Origin: JADKIH01 sp031417555
GTDB lineage: Bacteria; Bacteroidota; Bacteroidia; AKYH767-A; 2013-40CM-41-45
Direction: 5' to 3'
DNA length: 64,000 nt
Assembly: GCA_031417555.1 (NCBI GenBank)
Contig: JANOVV010000085.1
Location: 1 to 64,000, forward strand
The notes under the pieces are model-generated. The model saw nothing but the letters and a program-made list of their open reading frames with translations, had not been told where the DNA came from and searched no databases. A program made the translations under genes and the position numbers. Positions 27,311-36,792 of the stretch are shown here, one piece after another (position 1 is the first letter of the stretch; each line of letters starts with the position of its first letter).

Positions 27311-28984
27311 TCAGTTATTTGAAAACTCAAGATAGTCTCTATAAAATAAAATTAAATTTTTAAAACTTGAATCAGGAATAGGTGTTTTTTTCCAGGATCT
27401 TTCCAAAGAAAACCTTTCAAATAATGCTCGTTCTACTTGCCGGGATATGGGTGCATTGAAAATAGTTGAGTCTGTATTAGATATATCGCTATTAAAAATT
27501 AAAAGATTACTTGTGCTAACAGCTTTCTCAAATAAATCATTTTTAATGACTTCTATATCAGTCTTTGGGTCCTCGTAATTATAATAATTATTAAAAACAC
27601 TGAATTTATTTCCACTTTTCAGCGTTCTTATATACTTTCCATGTTTGTAAAAAGATTCTAATGAAATATCCTCAGCTATATAGCCACTCGAAAAAATAAT
27701 TAATGAAAGTGTACAATCCCTCGGTGTAATAGTATTAAACCACTCAGAAAGATGTACAGCAAGGAGTTTTCGTTGAACCGGTTTGATTATTTCCGTTGTC
27801 AGCAATTTATCGTTTTTATTTACTGTAAATGAAAAATCAATAATACTGGCAACTATGATGACAACTAATAAGTAAGAAAATATTTTCTTTCTTTTCTCGA
27901 GAATAATATTATTTATAGGTATTGCAAGACACATGAACATCAAGGGAAACGCAGCTATAAAAGCAGAACCGACAACATGTCCATTTGTCTTCAATATAAC
28001 AACCCAGTAAAAAGGAATAACCAAAAACATCCATAGAAAAATAAATATTCTTTGTCTAAATATTTTTGAATCAATTTCAAAAAAATAAATATTAATTATG
28101 AAAAGTAGAATTAGAAAACTCGCATGTATTTTTCTGAGAAAACCAGCATACATGAAAAGAAATCTTTCTCCACTTTGCAAAATACTAATATTCATAGTTC
28201 CTTTTTTCGAATTTAGCCAGTATGAATAATATTCCATATTAGTATTAAAATGGCTTAAAATATAGTATCCGCAAAGCACGGCGATTATAACCATACACAA
28301 TAAACACGTTTTTGCAATTTCTTTCCAAGTAATTTTTGAGCTGCGATATTGCAGTAAAAAAAAATAAGTCAATGGACCTGAAAATAATAAAAATGCATAA
28401 ACCGAAAATATAAATCTAGTTAAAACTGCAATAGAAAGAAAAGCTGAAAAAAGAACAATCCATAACGTTTTTCTTCTTTCATTCCAAATAAGGAGGCTTA
28501 ATGCAGCAATTGCTAAAGGATATCCGGCAATCATATCAGGCATATTAAAACCAATCCCAAAATAAGGTTCCGATATTGCATAACAAGTGATATATAGAAA
28601 TGCAACACATATTGCATGAAATATATTTTTCGATCGCATCCAAATTAAATAACATAACAAGTAAAGAAATAAAAAAATATAAGGGATTGTAATAAATAAA
28701 TGAGCATCATGGCGTCGAAGAACTTCAGGTGCGAAAATTATAAGTGGCGCGATGCATAAAAATGATCGGTTATTTTCTTTAAACTCTTGTATAAATGCTG
28801 AACAGCGACCATCCTTTTCGACATTGAAATATGCACGTTCATTACGCATTAGTCCATCAAGTGGATCAGGACCATATTCAATAAAAGAGTAATATTTTTG
28901 ACTATAAAATGATGCATAGATGCCAGCGGCAAGTGCAAATAAAAGTGATACTGAAAAGAAAATTATTTTTATTTTAAATGTCAT
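27311..28984 (-). CDS. Multi-span membrane protein, probable GT-C type glycosyltransferase
   Basis: 557 residues with about ten to twelve predicted membrane helices in the first 400 residues and a soluble C-terminal tail of about 150. The N-terminal loop after the first helix carries an acidic patch (EYGPDPLDG) such as GT-C enzymes place next to the membrane. I do not recognise a named family. It follows a family 2 glycosyltransferase and an NAD-dependent epimerase in the same direction (8 bp and 9 bp gaps), which supports a role in adding a lipid-linked sugar to an envelope glycan. Confidence 0.55.
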   Translation of the reverse strand: MTFKIKIIFFSVSLLFALAAGIYASFYSQKYYSFIEYGPDPLDGLMRNERAYFNVEKDGRCSAFIQEFKENNRSFLCIAPLIIFAPEVLRRHDAHLFITIPYIFLFLYLLCYLIWMRSKNIFHAICVAFLYITCYAISEPYFGIGFNMPDMIAGYPLAIAALSLLIWNERRKTLWIVLFSAFLSIAVLTRFIFSVYAFLLFSGPLTYFFLLQYRSSKITWKEIAKTCLLCMVIIAVLCGYYILSHFNTNMEYYSYWLNSKKGTMNISILQSGERFLFMYAGFLRKIHASFLILLFIINIYFFEIDSKIFRQRIFIFLWMFLVIPFYWVVILKTNGHVVGSAFIAAFPLMFMCLAIPINNIILEKRKKIFSYLLVVIIVASIIDFSFTVNKNDKLLTTEIIKPVQRKLLAVHLSEWFNTITPRDCTLSLIIFSSGYIAEDISLESFYKHGKYIRTLKSGNKFSVFNNYYNYEDPKTDIEVIKNDLFEKAVSTSNLLIFNSDISNTDSTIFNAPISRQVERALFERFSLERSWKKTPIPDSSFKNLILFYRDYLEFSNN

Positions 28985-28992
28985 TAATAAAA

Positions 28993-29715
28993 TTAAAATC
29001 TTTTTGTTAAAAGAAAATGAATATACCTAATCGAAGTTTTAATAATTTTCATTTTTGATTTGCCTATACGTTTATCTGAGTTTAAAATCATAGGAACTTC
29101 AATAATTTTTGTTCCTATTCGAATAGATTTTATTAAAATTTCAAGCATACAGATAAATCCGTTTTCAGTTATTATTTTACCGTAATGAGATTTAATTGAT
29201 TTAATAATTGAAACTGTATAAACTCGATAAAACGAACTTAATGTAAGAATTTTAATTCCAAAAATAAACCGAAGTAATTGATTGGCAATAAAAGAAATTA
29301 GTTTGCGAAAAATAGATGTTTTACTGAATCCTCCTCCTTGTGCATAAACAGATGCAAGAACCAAATCATATTTCCAGTCTGTTGCCAAACTATGCATGGT
29401 TGGTAAAATTCCAAGATCGGAAGTATTGTCCCCCTCTAAAGTGACAATCAGATCCAGATCATCTTTTGATAAAGTAAGCAAAAATTCAAACCCTTTATTA
29501 AAACTATAACCCGGTCCTGAATTAACCAAATTATTTAATATTGTGATTTGATCACTTTCGAAACTTTTATTAAGCATCTCTAATGTACTATCTGTTGAAC
29601 AATCATTCACAAAAATAAAATGTTTTGTTTCTTTTGGAAGTACTATTTTCAATGCCGAAGACAAATCAGGTATGCTTGCGGCTTCATTAAAAACCGGGAT
29701 CAGAAAGTAAACCAT
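28993..29715 (-). CDS. Glycosyltransferase family 2, dolichol-phosphate-mannose-synthase-like
   Basis: 240 residues, a single GT-A domain without membrane helices. It starts with VYFLIPVFNEA; FVNDCSTDST is the nucleotide-sugar binding motif and LEGDNTSDLG takes the place of the usual DxD region. The motif SFYRVY near the middle matches DPM1-like enzymes, which charge a polyprenyl phosphate with a sugar. It lies between the epimerase gene and the membrane protein that could use its product. Confidence 0.82.
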   Translation of the reverse strand: MVYFLIPVFNEAASIPDLSSALKIVLPKETKHFIFVNDCSTDSTLEMLNKSFESDQITILNNLVNSGPGYSFNKGFEFLLTLSKDDLDLIVTLEGDNTSDLGILPTMHSLATDWKYDLVLASVYAQGGGFSKTSIFRKLISFIANQLLRFIFGIKILTLSSFYRVYTVSIIKSIKSHYGKIITENGFICMLEILIKSIRIGTKIIEVPMILNSDKRIGKSKMKIIKTSIRYIHFLLTKRF

Positions 29716-29724
29716 CGATTACAA

Positions 29725-30705
29725 TTATTTTATTTTTTTTTGCCAATCTATTGTTAGCTCCAATCCTTTTTGCAAATCAAATTTAGGATAAAAGCCAAGT
29801 TCTGTTTTAATTCTAGTTATATCGGGAACCCTTCGCATAACGTCTTCATAATTTCCAAAGGTTGAATATGGAATAAAATTTAACAGTGGAGAATTGTCAC
29901 CAGGATTTATCATTTTCCATATAAGGGTGGCAAGATTAAGAATTGATATCTCAGCATCTGGTTCTGTTCCAATATTAAATATTTTTTTATCCGCTGCACT
30001 ATCACTGATTAAACGAATTAATGCATCAATAGTATCATCAATATAAGTAAATGTACGAGTCTGCATTCCATCGCCGTGAATTTCTATTGGCTCTTTTTTA
30101 AATGCCCGGGCTATAAAACCTGATTGAGGGCCACCCCACCATGTCAGATTCTGGTTTGGGCCGTAAGAGCCAAAAAAACGAGCAATGGAGTAGATTAATC
30201 CGAACTCGTCGCTATTTGCAATTATATATTGCTCACCGTAAATTTTAGAACAAGCATACGCCCATCTTTTGACAGTTGAAGGTCCGAGTACGAAATCACA
30301 ATTTTCATGAAAAGGAACATTAGTATTTTTTCCATATACATCAGAAGTACTGGCGTAAACTAATTTTATTTTTTTTTCAACACACAACTTTGTTACATTT
30401 TTTAACATCAATCCATTAAATTCCAATGTTGGAAATGCTGTTGAATATCGGGGAATTTTATACGAAGCAAGATGAACAAGAACATCAGCTTCTAAATCTT
30501 GCAATGATTCCAAAAGTGTAATATCGCGATCAAAAAAAGTAAAAGAAGCATTTTGAAAAAAACTATCCATATTACTCTTCAACCCATAAGAGAAATTATC
30601 GACTCCAATAACTTTATATCCTAGTATAAGTAATTGTTTGGCAAGATTAGAACCAATAAACCCTGCAACGCCCGTTATCAAAATTCTGGTGTTATTTTTT
30701 TTCAT
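29725..30705 (-). CDS. NAD-dependent epimerase/dehydratase (nucleotide-sugar)
   Basis: 326 residues, extended short-chain dehydrogenase. The NAD-binding motif GVAGFIGSN is at about residues 12-20, the catalytic serine/threonine is in YASTSDVYG and the YxxxK pair is in YACSKIYGE. ITLLESLQ and the C-terminal region VMRRVPDITRIKTELGF match UDP-glucose 4-epimerase or UDP-glucuronate decarboxylase-like enzymes; the exact substrate cannot be read. First gene of the three-gene sugar unit. Confidence 0.88.
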   Translation of the reverse strand: MKKNNTRILITGVAGFIGSNLAKQLLILGYKVIGVDNFSYGLKSNMDSFFQNASFTFFDRDITLLESLQDLEADVLVHLASYKIPRYSTAFPTLEFNGLMLKNVTKLCVEKKIKLVYASTSDVYGKNTNVPFHENCDFVLGPSTVKRWAYACSKIYGEQYIIANSDEFGLIYSIARFFGSYGPNQNLTWWGGPQSGFIARAFKKEPIEIHGDGMQTRTFTYIDDTIDALIRLISDSAADKKIFNIGTEPDAEISILNLATLIWKMINPGDNSPLLNFIPYSTFGNYEDVMRRVPDITRIKTELGFYPKFDLQKGLELTIDWQKKIK

Positions 30706-30775
30706 AAAGTAAATTAATCACCTGATTAGGTCTACAAAATAATCCTATTGATGAAGTTTGTAAAAAACAAGCCTG

Positions 30776-30783
30776 CAAATTTA
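30776..30783 (-). promoter_or_regulatory. Possible -7 element of the epimerase-glycosyltransferase unit
   Basis: TAAATTTG on the minus strand, 70 bp before the ATG at 30705. No TTG is placed correctly upstream, so this is weak support. Confidence 0.35.
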
Positions 30784-30951
30784 AAGTCAAACAATATAAT
30801 AAAAAAACAGTGTTTACAAAATGGTTTTTATGCTAAGTAAATCAATTTTATTGAAAAGTGAAAAGACTGAGGTTTTAATACCGTTAATTTCTATTGATTA
30901 AAATATTCAGAAAATATTTTTAGAAAATATTAAGAATCATCATTTAGAGTA

Positions 30952-31383
30952 TCATCTCTCCTTATAATTCGCCGGTGGCGTTATAAAGTCAATAGGTAAA
31001 ATATATTGAACATCCACCGGAGACCCTCCGGCAGTTCCGGGTTTCCAATTTGGCATATTGTTTACAACGCGAAGTGCTTCTTTATCCAAATCGTCTGAGG
31101 CACTGCTTAATATTCTCGAGTTTGCAATTTTACCATTTCTATCTACCAAAAAACCAACATAAACCCGGCCTTGCGTATGACTCAATCGAGCAGATTCAGG
31201 ATAAACAAGATTAGTTTTTAAATAACTTTCCAGGCTATCCGGCCCGCCGGGAAATTCAGGCTGTACTTGTGTTACAGTTACACCAAATCCTGCTTTAATA
31301 CTTTTTTTAGTTGGCTTAATTGTGTCCTGAGCCATACACAACTGAAAAGAAAATATTAATGCCAATAAAATAAGATTTTTCAT
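30952..31383 (-). CDS. Periplasmic protein with TonB C-terminal domain
   Basis: About 143 residues. A signal peptide (MKNLILLALIFSFQLCMAQ) replaces the membrane anchor of true TonB. The rest is a TonB C-terminal domain: YPESARLSHTQGRVYVGFLV, then DKEALRVVNNMPNWKPG, typical of the short 'energy transducer TonB' proteins abundant in Bacteroidota. No ExbB/ExbD is nearby and the signal peptide looks cleavable, so it may bind outer-membrane receptors without energising them. The frame opens from a TTG at 31404, but that codon lies in the promoter, so the ATG at 31383 is chosen. Confidence 0.85.
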   Translation of the reverse strand: MKNLILLALIFSFQLCMAQDTIKPTKKSIKAGFGVTVTQVQPEFPGGPDSLESYLKTNLVYPESARLSHTQGRVYVGFLVDRNGKIANSRILSSASDDLDKEALRVVNNMPNWKPGTAGGSPVDVQYILPIDFITPPANYKER

Positions 31384-31401
31384 GTGTGGTTTTTCTACAT
31401 T

Positions 31402-31432
31402 CAAACCTAGTATTTTCTATTGATAAAAGCAA
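31402..31432 (-). promoter_or_regulatory. Promoter of the TonB-like gene (TTG-N20-TAGGTTTG)
   Basis: On the minus strand, TTG at plus 31430-31432, a 20-bp spacer and TAGGTTTG at 31402-31409, a full consensus match. The leader would be about 13 nt. Confidence 0.65.
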
Positions 31433-31440
31433 ACTTTTAG

Positions 31441-31524
31441 AGAGTCAAGAATCAAGAGCCAAGAAACTTCTATGGTGGTTTTCAAACAATTTTTCTTGAC
31501 TCTTGATTCTTGACTCTTAATTCT
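31441..31524. repeat. Inverted pair of heptamer repeats (locus D)
   Basis: The left arm 31441-31468 holds AGAGTCA, AGAATCA, AGAGCCA, AGAAACT; the right arm at about 31491-31517 holds the reverse complement (TTGACTC, TTGATTC, TTGACTC). Over some 26 bp the arms pair with a single mismatch and a spacer of about 25 nt, so the RNA or single strand could fold into a long hairpin. The right arm reaches the stop codon of the cysteine-cluster gene (31523-31525). Confidence 0.8.
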
Positions 31525-32116
31525 ATAAAGCATCCTTCGCCGTTAAATTACGCTTCTTCTTATCTATTATAATTTCATGCATTCTGTCAACAACATTCAT
31601 CGTAATGGGACAGTATTCAATATTCTGAATATGTGTACCACTGATAAATAACTTAAAATCTTTCCATTGTGTGTGGGGAAAACCTCCACAATCACGAGGG
31701 CGCACGGCATAAATCGAACATTTATTATCCTTTTTCAAAAACTGACAAGGAATACTTTTGTTCATATAATCTCCATCCTCTTCAATGTATAAATATTTAT
31801 CAAAATACTGCTTGAAAGTCATGCCCAGATGCTTTGATATTCGATTTATATCGGCTTTATTATACGTAGGCGACATCGTTTTACAGCAGTTGGCGCAATC
31901 AAGACAGTCAATTTTCCTGAACGCTTGTTTATGAAGTGCAATTGCCAATGAATCAAGTCCGCGAACTTTACGATGTAATAGCCCACGCAAAAATGTTGTA
32001 TATGTTTTTTTACTTTTTTTAAGAGTACTTCGCATATATCCAATGGGATCTTTGATACGCAAATTTGCCGGATGAGGCACATGGGCCTGAAATGCAGGCA
32101 GTTTAGATTTTTTCAA
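31523..32116 (-). CDS. YkgJ-type cysteine-cluster protein
   Basis: About 197 residues. The conserved cysteine set is visible: CLDCANCCK (near residue 73-81), then CQFL...KCSIYAVRPRDCGGFP. This family is thought to bind zinc or an iron-sulfur cluster; the function is unknown in general. The frame begins at a TTG (32116); the next ATG (MRST, 32035) would drop 27 residues that look conserved in Bacteroidota homologues, and a promoter just upstream at 32142-32174 fits the TTG start. The start is therefore uncertain. Confidence 0.8.
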   Translation of the reverse strand: MKKSKLPAFQAHVPHPANLRIKDPIGYMRSTLKKSKKTYTTFLRGLLHRKVRGLDSLAIALHKQAFRKIDCLDCANCCKTMSPTYNKADINRISKHLGMTFKQYFDKYLYIEEDGDYMNKSIPCQFLKKDNKCSIYAVRPRDCGGFPHTQWKDFKLFISGTHIQNIEYCPITMNVVDRMHEIIIDKKKRNLTAKDAL

Positions 32117-32141
32117 AATGAACTTTTTATAAATGTGGTTG

Positions 32142-32174
32142 CAAAAGTAAAATAATCATACTATAAATTTCCAA
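32142..32174 (-). promoter_or_regulatory. Promoter of the cysteine-cluster gene (TTG-N22-TACTTTTG)
   Basis: On the minus strand, TTG at plus 32172-32174 (inside the end of the DUF5686 gene), a 22-bp spacer and TACTTTTG at 32142-32149. The leader to the TTG start would be about 20 nt. Confidence 0.5.
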
Positions 32175-34638
32175 AAGTTTTCTTTATCCCTAAAAGAAAG
32201 CCAATTGTCCCTTTCCTCCCATTTATCAGCGATGTATATAATTCGGCGCGTAATAGTCCTAGCTTTTCTACACCTATACTTAATTCAATATATTGATCCA
32301 GTTTATCCGTATGAAGATAATGGAAGCCCGCAATTTCCTGAAGTTTTAATTTTCTGATAAAAGGTATTTTGTTCAAAACAAATCCACCAAAATTTTCTTC
32401 AACATGAGCCTCAATGAAAGCACCCACAGTACTGTTCGAATAGTAGTCCAGGTTTTTATAATCATCCATTCTGAAATCCGAAAACCATGTCTTATTTGCA
32501 CTAAAATGCTTTATATCGGGAAGGAACAGGTTTTTAAATGAAAGAAAATCACCATAGACGATTTTATATTTCAAGTGGCCAAAAATACCAAGCATTAATT
32601 CATCATCCAAGCCAAATTGAATCATATCATAATCCACTACACTGCCCAGAAAGTTCAAACCCTTCTTATACGTTAATCTAAAAACCGGTAAACGGGATCC
32701 GAGAATATATTTGCCTTCAGGTCGATTAATAAACTCCTGACCAGGTCTGATGGAAAGGTTGGTTTCAATACTTAATGATTTGTTTGAAGGAAATCTTTTT
32801 TCATCGGTTGATGGATTATAAGGATCATTCGATGTGTAATTTCTATCCTTTGAATTTATTACTTTAAAATCAGTAGAATTTGTTATTGAAGTCCGGTGCG
32901 AATACTCTCCTCCTATTTTCAAGAATACTCCATTAAACAATTCCGATTTATGAGAAAGATAAATAAATTGCTTCTCATATGCTTTAAAATAATTCTTTTC
33001 TGCAAACAATGAATATAAACCATTCACGACTTCACTTATAGGCTTTGTATTATTAATTTGAACTAGGTCCGTACCTCCATCTATTTCAAGTGTCGATAAT
33101 TTTTGCGTATTGTATTTGTATTTAAAATTTATGTGTCCATTAAAATGACTGTTTGAAAACCCATAACGAATTGTCGGGGAAATTGAATAATCGCGCCTGT
33201 CTTCTTTTCCAAAATTATTATTAAAAGAACCTTCCAAAGCAGTATTCCATCCTTCAACAGTATTAAAAGAAATCTTTCGGACCGGTGAAATAATTTCAAA
33301 TGAAATATGTTTGAAACTGTTTTTCCATGTATAAGATGAAAGCAATGAGTTAGAAGAAAATTTATTGGATTTATTATCGATTGAATCTAAATATGTTTTA
33401 GATTCTCTAATAACTCTTGCACTGTCTCGTCGTTGATAATCTACGCTTTCAATATTAGAGAGTGGAACAGGCCTTACTGAATTCCAATAGGTCGTATCTT
33501 TTTTATTGGCGGAAACATCAACAATCATAACTTCACCATTAAAAGTAATTGAGGATAGATCCGGGGAAAGATTGTAATTACTAAATACACCTAAAACTAT
33601 ACCGTTTCCCTTAAAACCAAAAGCATTAAATGAATAATCAAATTGGTGGCTAAATGGCATCCATGTTTCATTATTTATCCTAATGAAATTTTGTTTAATC
33701 CGAAAAGTATCAACAAATTCCATCTGTTGATCTTTTGTAATTAATAAATCAACACTGTAAATTCTCCAGGTATCTTCTTCAATATATATCGTACCTCTGA
33801 ACACAGGATCAGTATTTCTTTTTGGTATCACTCTAATCTTATTCACCATTACACCATTTTCCATAAAGGTGCCATCCAGAATGAATTTATAATAGAAGAA
33901 CGAATTACCGGCAATAGGTGATACAATTCCACGAGGAGTCAAATTGCTTATATCAACAAGATTTTCATAAAAGCTGACAAGCACATTAGTTGCTTTATTA
34001 AAACTATAGGTTTTTGGAGAACCACTCACCTTGCTGGAAATCATTTTTTCCTTGTATTTATCAGGTGTCTGATAAAATAGTTCTGAGACAGATTCACTCA
34101 GGTAGAATATCTTTGTGGCAGAATCTATTGTTTCCGAAATATCAACCTTCTGACCAAAAATTTTCTTGGGATAACTATTTAGCTTCTGTGTTGATTTTAC
34201 ATAAGCATTCGAACTATAAAGTTTTACCTGGTCTCGATAATATTTTCTTTTCTTTTGTGCAGCACGAATAATTGCATATGCCGGATCTTCAGCATCTGCA
34301 CGAATGGTAACTTCTTTTAATTTCACTGTTTCACTTATCAATTGTATGTCCATCTTTACAGGAAAGTTATCTATAACCACTTTTTTTTCTAAAAGCGTGT
34401 AGCCAATCATTCGAAAGGAAATATTATAATTTCCCTTAGGTAAATCGAGAGAATAAAATCCATCGCCATTTGCAGTAGTTCCATTACTTGTACCGGAAAT
34501 ATATACAATTACATAAGGCAATGCTGTGTTATTTTCATCCGTAATTTGTCCGTAAACCCTTTCAGCTTTTGAATGAAATGATAGTAAACAGAAAAAAATC
34601 AGGAAAAATAAAATTAATGATTTACCTGATCGAGTCAT
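32161..34638 (-). CDS. DUF5686 outer-membrane protein with carboxypeptidase-like regulatory domain
   Basis: About 825 residues. A signal peptide (MTRSGKSLILFF...FHSKA) is followed by a carboxypeptidase-regulatory-like beta-sandwich (RVYGQITDENNTALPYV...GNYNISFRMIGY), then the DUF5686 region, whose C-terminal half has the alternating pattern of an outer-membrane beta-barrel. The role is unknown; the family looks like SusC/TonB-receptor relatives lacking a plug. A second ATG at 34656 would add six residues in front of the signal. Its start overlaps the end of the glycosyltransferase gene by 17 bp, which points to translational coupling in the same operon. Confidence 0.85.
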   Translation of the reverse strand: MTRSGKSLILFFLIFFCLLSFHSKAERVYGQITDENNTALPYVIVYISGTSNGTTANGDGFYSLDLPKGNYNISFRMIGYTLLEKKVVIDNFPVKMDIQLISETVKLKEVTIRADAEDPAYAIIRAAQKKRKYYRDQVKLYSSNAYVKSTQKLNSYPKKIFGQKVDISETIDSATKIFYLSESVSELFYQTPDKYKEKMISSKVSGSPKTYSFNKATNVLVSFYENLVDISNLTPRGIVSPIAGNSFFYYKFILDGTFMENGVMVNKIRVIPKRNTDPVFRGTIYIEEDTWRIYSVDLLITKDQQMEFVDTFRIKQNFIRINNETWMPFSHQFDYSFNAFGFKGNGIVLGVFSNYNLSPDLSSITFNGEVMIVDVSANKKDTTYWNSVRPVPLSNIESVDYQRRDSARVIRESKTYLDSIDNKSNKFSSNSLLSSYTWKNSFKHISFEIISPVRKISFNTVEGWNTALEGSFNNNFGKEDRRDYSISPTIRYGFSNSHFNGHINFKYKYNTQKLSTLEIDGGTDLVQINNTKPISEVVNGLYSLFAEKNYFKAYEKQFIYLSHKSELFNGVFLKIGGEYSHRTSITNSTDFKVINSKDRNYTSNDPYNPSTDEKRFPSNKSLSIETNLSIRPGQEFINRPEGKYILGSRLPVFRLTYKKGLNFLGSVVDYDMIQFGLDDELMLGIFGHLKYKIVYGDFLSFKNLFLPDIKHFSANKTWFSDFRMDDYKNLDYYSNSTVGAFIEAHVEENFGGFVLNKIPFIRKLKLQEIAGFHYLHTDKLDQYIELSIGVEKLGLLRAELYTSLINGRKGTIGFLLGIKKTFGNL

Positions 34639-35752
34639 ATAGCTTAAATAATCCATTTATAAATGAAGTCCATGAAAATTTCTCTTTATCTAAATCTACA
34701 TTCTTTGAAAATTCTATTTCCCTCTGATTATCATAAAAATCACAAAGTGCATCAGCAATTGAAGATGGTTTTTTTTCAGTAATGTATCCTACTCGTTTGT
34801 CGGCAACAATTTCTGCCAAACCGCCAACGTTTGTAACTAACATTGGCCTTCCAAAATAATATGCAATTTGTGTAATTCCACTTTGAGTTGCATTTAAATA
34901 AGGCTGTACGACAATGTCTGCCGAACAAAAATAATCCTTCACCTTTTTTTTATCTATGAATTCGGTGTGTAGAATAATTGATTGTCCGATTTCTAATGAT
35001 TTAATTTTTTCCAGATACCTGGCTTTATCCTCGTAAAATTCACCGGCAATAAGTAATTTAATTCGTCTTTCACGAATACGATTATCAGCCATTGCATCTA
35101 AAAGCAAATTTAATCCCTTGTAGGCTCTGATAAATCCAAAAAATAATATTGTTTTATCATTGATATCAATACCGATATTTCTTCTGGCTTCACTTTTAGG
35201 AAGCCGTTCACCGAAAATATTATATATCGGATGAGGTAATAATATTTTATTGGTAGTATTTATAAAAATGCCGACTTCATCAAAAACAGCTTTCGACATG
35301 GTCACAAATCCATCGCAGTTTCTTAAAAAATAACCTGTAAGAATTTTATCTCCCGGTCTTTTCTCATGAGGAATAACATTATCCGTTATAGCAATTACTT
35401 TTATTTTCTTTTTTCGAAGTTTTTTAGCAACTGTTCCCAGAGCCGGAGCCATAAAAGGAATCCAATAACGAATTAAAACAAAATCAGGCTTTTCGGAAAT
35501 TATAGATGAGGCTGTTTTATACCAGGAAATAGGATTGATTGAATTTAACAAAGGACGTATGTCAAGATTTTCCGGCTTTATTCCCTCTGTTATTTGAGAG
35601 GTTCCGGGAAATAGAAAAGATGGATATTGATAATTAAATGAATAGATAATTACTTCATGACCTTCCTTTTGAAGGCTCGCGGCCAATGCTTCATTAAAAT
35701 CCGCAATACCACCGCGAAGCGGGAATGCAGGACCGAGTAGAATTACTTTCAA
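34622..35752 (-). CDS. Glycosyltransferase family 4 (GT-B)
   Basis: 376 residues. The N-terminus LLGPAFPLRGGIADF is the acceptor-side loop common in GT4 enzymes, and the donor-side motifs FFGFIRAYKGLNLLLDA and the late E-x7-E region (QSGITQIAYYFGRPMLVTNVGGLAE) are clear. It would transfer a sugar from a nucleotide donor to an envelope glycan. It is third in an operon of DUF4199, a GT2 enzyme, this gene and DUF5686. Confidence 0.85.
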   Translation of the reverse strand: MKVILLGPAFPLRGGIADFNEALAASLQKEGHEVIIYSFNYQYPSFLFPGTSQITEGIKPENLDIRPLLNSINPISWYKTASSIISEKPDFVLIRYWIPFMAPALGTVAKKLRKKKIKVIAITDNVIPHEKRPGDKILTGYFLRNCDGFVTMSKAVFDEVGIFINTTNKILLPHPIYNIFGERLPKSEARRNIGIDINDKTILFFGFIRAYKGLNLLLDAMADNRIRERRIKLLIAGEFYEDKARYLEKIKSLEIGQSIILHTEFIDKKKVKDYFCSADIVVQPYLNATQSGITQIAYYFGRPMLVTNVGGLAEIVADKRVGYITEKKPSSIADALCDFYDNQREIEFSKNVDLDKEKFSWTSFINGLFKLYDSIR

Positions 35753-35828
35753 AATAATTAATTAAATGTGTATTGTTCAATCCTCAATTATTTGTATTCG
35801 ATTTATAACAATTGATTCGTAGATAGTA

Positions 35829-36785
35829 TTATAAATTACATTTTTTTTCTACTAAATATTTGTCTCTGTCGGGCGCAGCTCTGGATATTAATTCACTTAC
35901 AAATCCTGCAAGAAAAAGTTGCGTGCCAATAATCATGCACGCTAAAGCAATATAAAAAGAAGGGCGTTCTGTTAATAGACGAGCAGGAAGATTATGATAA
36001 ACATTATACAATTTGCCTACACCAAGAAAAACAGTAGCGACAAATCCGATTAAAAACATAATTGAGCCGAGCAGTCCGAATAAATGCATGGGACGCTTGC
36101 TGAATTTTGAAACGAATGTAATTGACAAAAGATCGAGGAAACCGTTGACAAATCTTTCGAAACCAAATTTTGTTTCTCCGTACTTTCTGGCACGGTGTTC
36201 AACTACCTTCTCTCCAATTTTATTAAAACCGGCCCATTTGGCAATTACAGGAATATACCGATGCATTTCACCGTATACTTCAATAGTTTTAATAACATCA
36301 CGACGGTACGATTTCAAACCACAATTAAAATCGTGAAGATTATTAATTCCAGACATCTTCCTTGTAGCCCAATTAAAAAATTTACTTGGAATTGTTTTTG
36401 AAATTGGATCATAACGTTTCTTTTTCCAACCTGAAATAAGGTCAAAGCCGCCTGTATCGATAAGAGAATAAAGTCCCGGAATTTCATCTGGGCTATCCTG
36501 AAGATCCGCATCCATTGTAATAACAACATTTCCTTGTGCAGCTATAAATCCTTCGTTTAGCGCAGCAGATTTACCATAATTACGACGGAAACGTATTCCT
36601 TTTATCGTTTTATGTTCATTGCCTAGTGCTTCGATAATTTCCCAGGAATGATCAGTGCTTCCATCATCGATAAGAATTATTTCAAAAGAATAATTATGCT
36701 GATTCATTACAAGTATGATCCATTCGCATAACTCCTTTAAGGATTCTTCTTCGTTAAATAAGGGGATAATGACAGATATATTCAC
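35829..36785 (-). CDS. Family 2 glycosyltransferase with two C-terminal membrane helices (ArnC/GtrB-like)
   Basis: 318 residues. The GT-A domain starts at VIIPLFNEEESL, with LIDDGSTD and the metal site MDADLQDSP. KSAALNEGF and NCGLKSYRRDV are typical of polyprenyl-phosphate glucose or mannose transferases. Two membrane helices follow at about residues 235-260 and 275-300. It probably loads a sugar onto undecaprenyl phosphate for periplasmic transfer. It begins 7 bp after the DUF4199 gene. Confidence 0.9.
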   Translation of the reverse strand: MNISVIIPLFNEEESLKELCEWIILVMNQHNYSFEIILIDDGSTDHSWEIIEALGNEHKTIKGIRFRRNYGKSAALNEGFIAAQGNVVITMDADLQDSPDEIPGLYSLIDTGGFDLISGWKKKRYDPISKTIPSKFFNWATRKMSGINNLHDFNCGLKSYRRDVIKTIEVYGEMHRYIPVIAKWAGFNKIGEKVVEHRARKYGETKFGFERFVNGFLDLLSITFVSKFSKRPMHLFGLLGSIMFLIGFVATVFLGVGKLYNVYHNLPARLLTERPSFYIALACMIIGTQLFLAGFVSELISRAAPDRDKYLVEKKCNL

Positions 36786-36792
36786 GTTTTGA

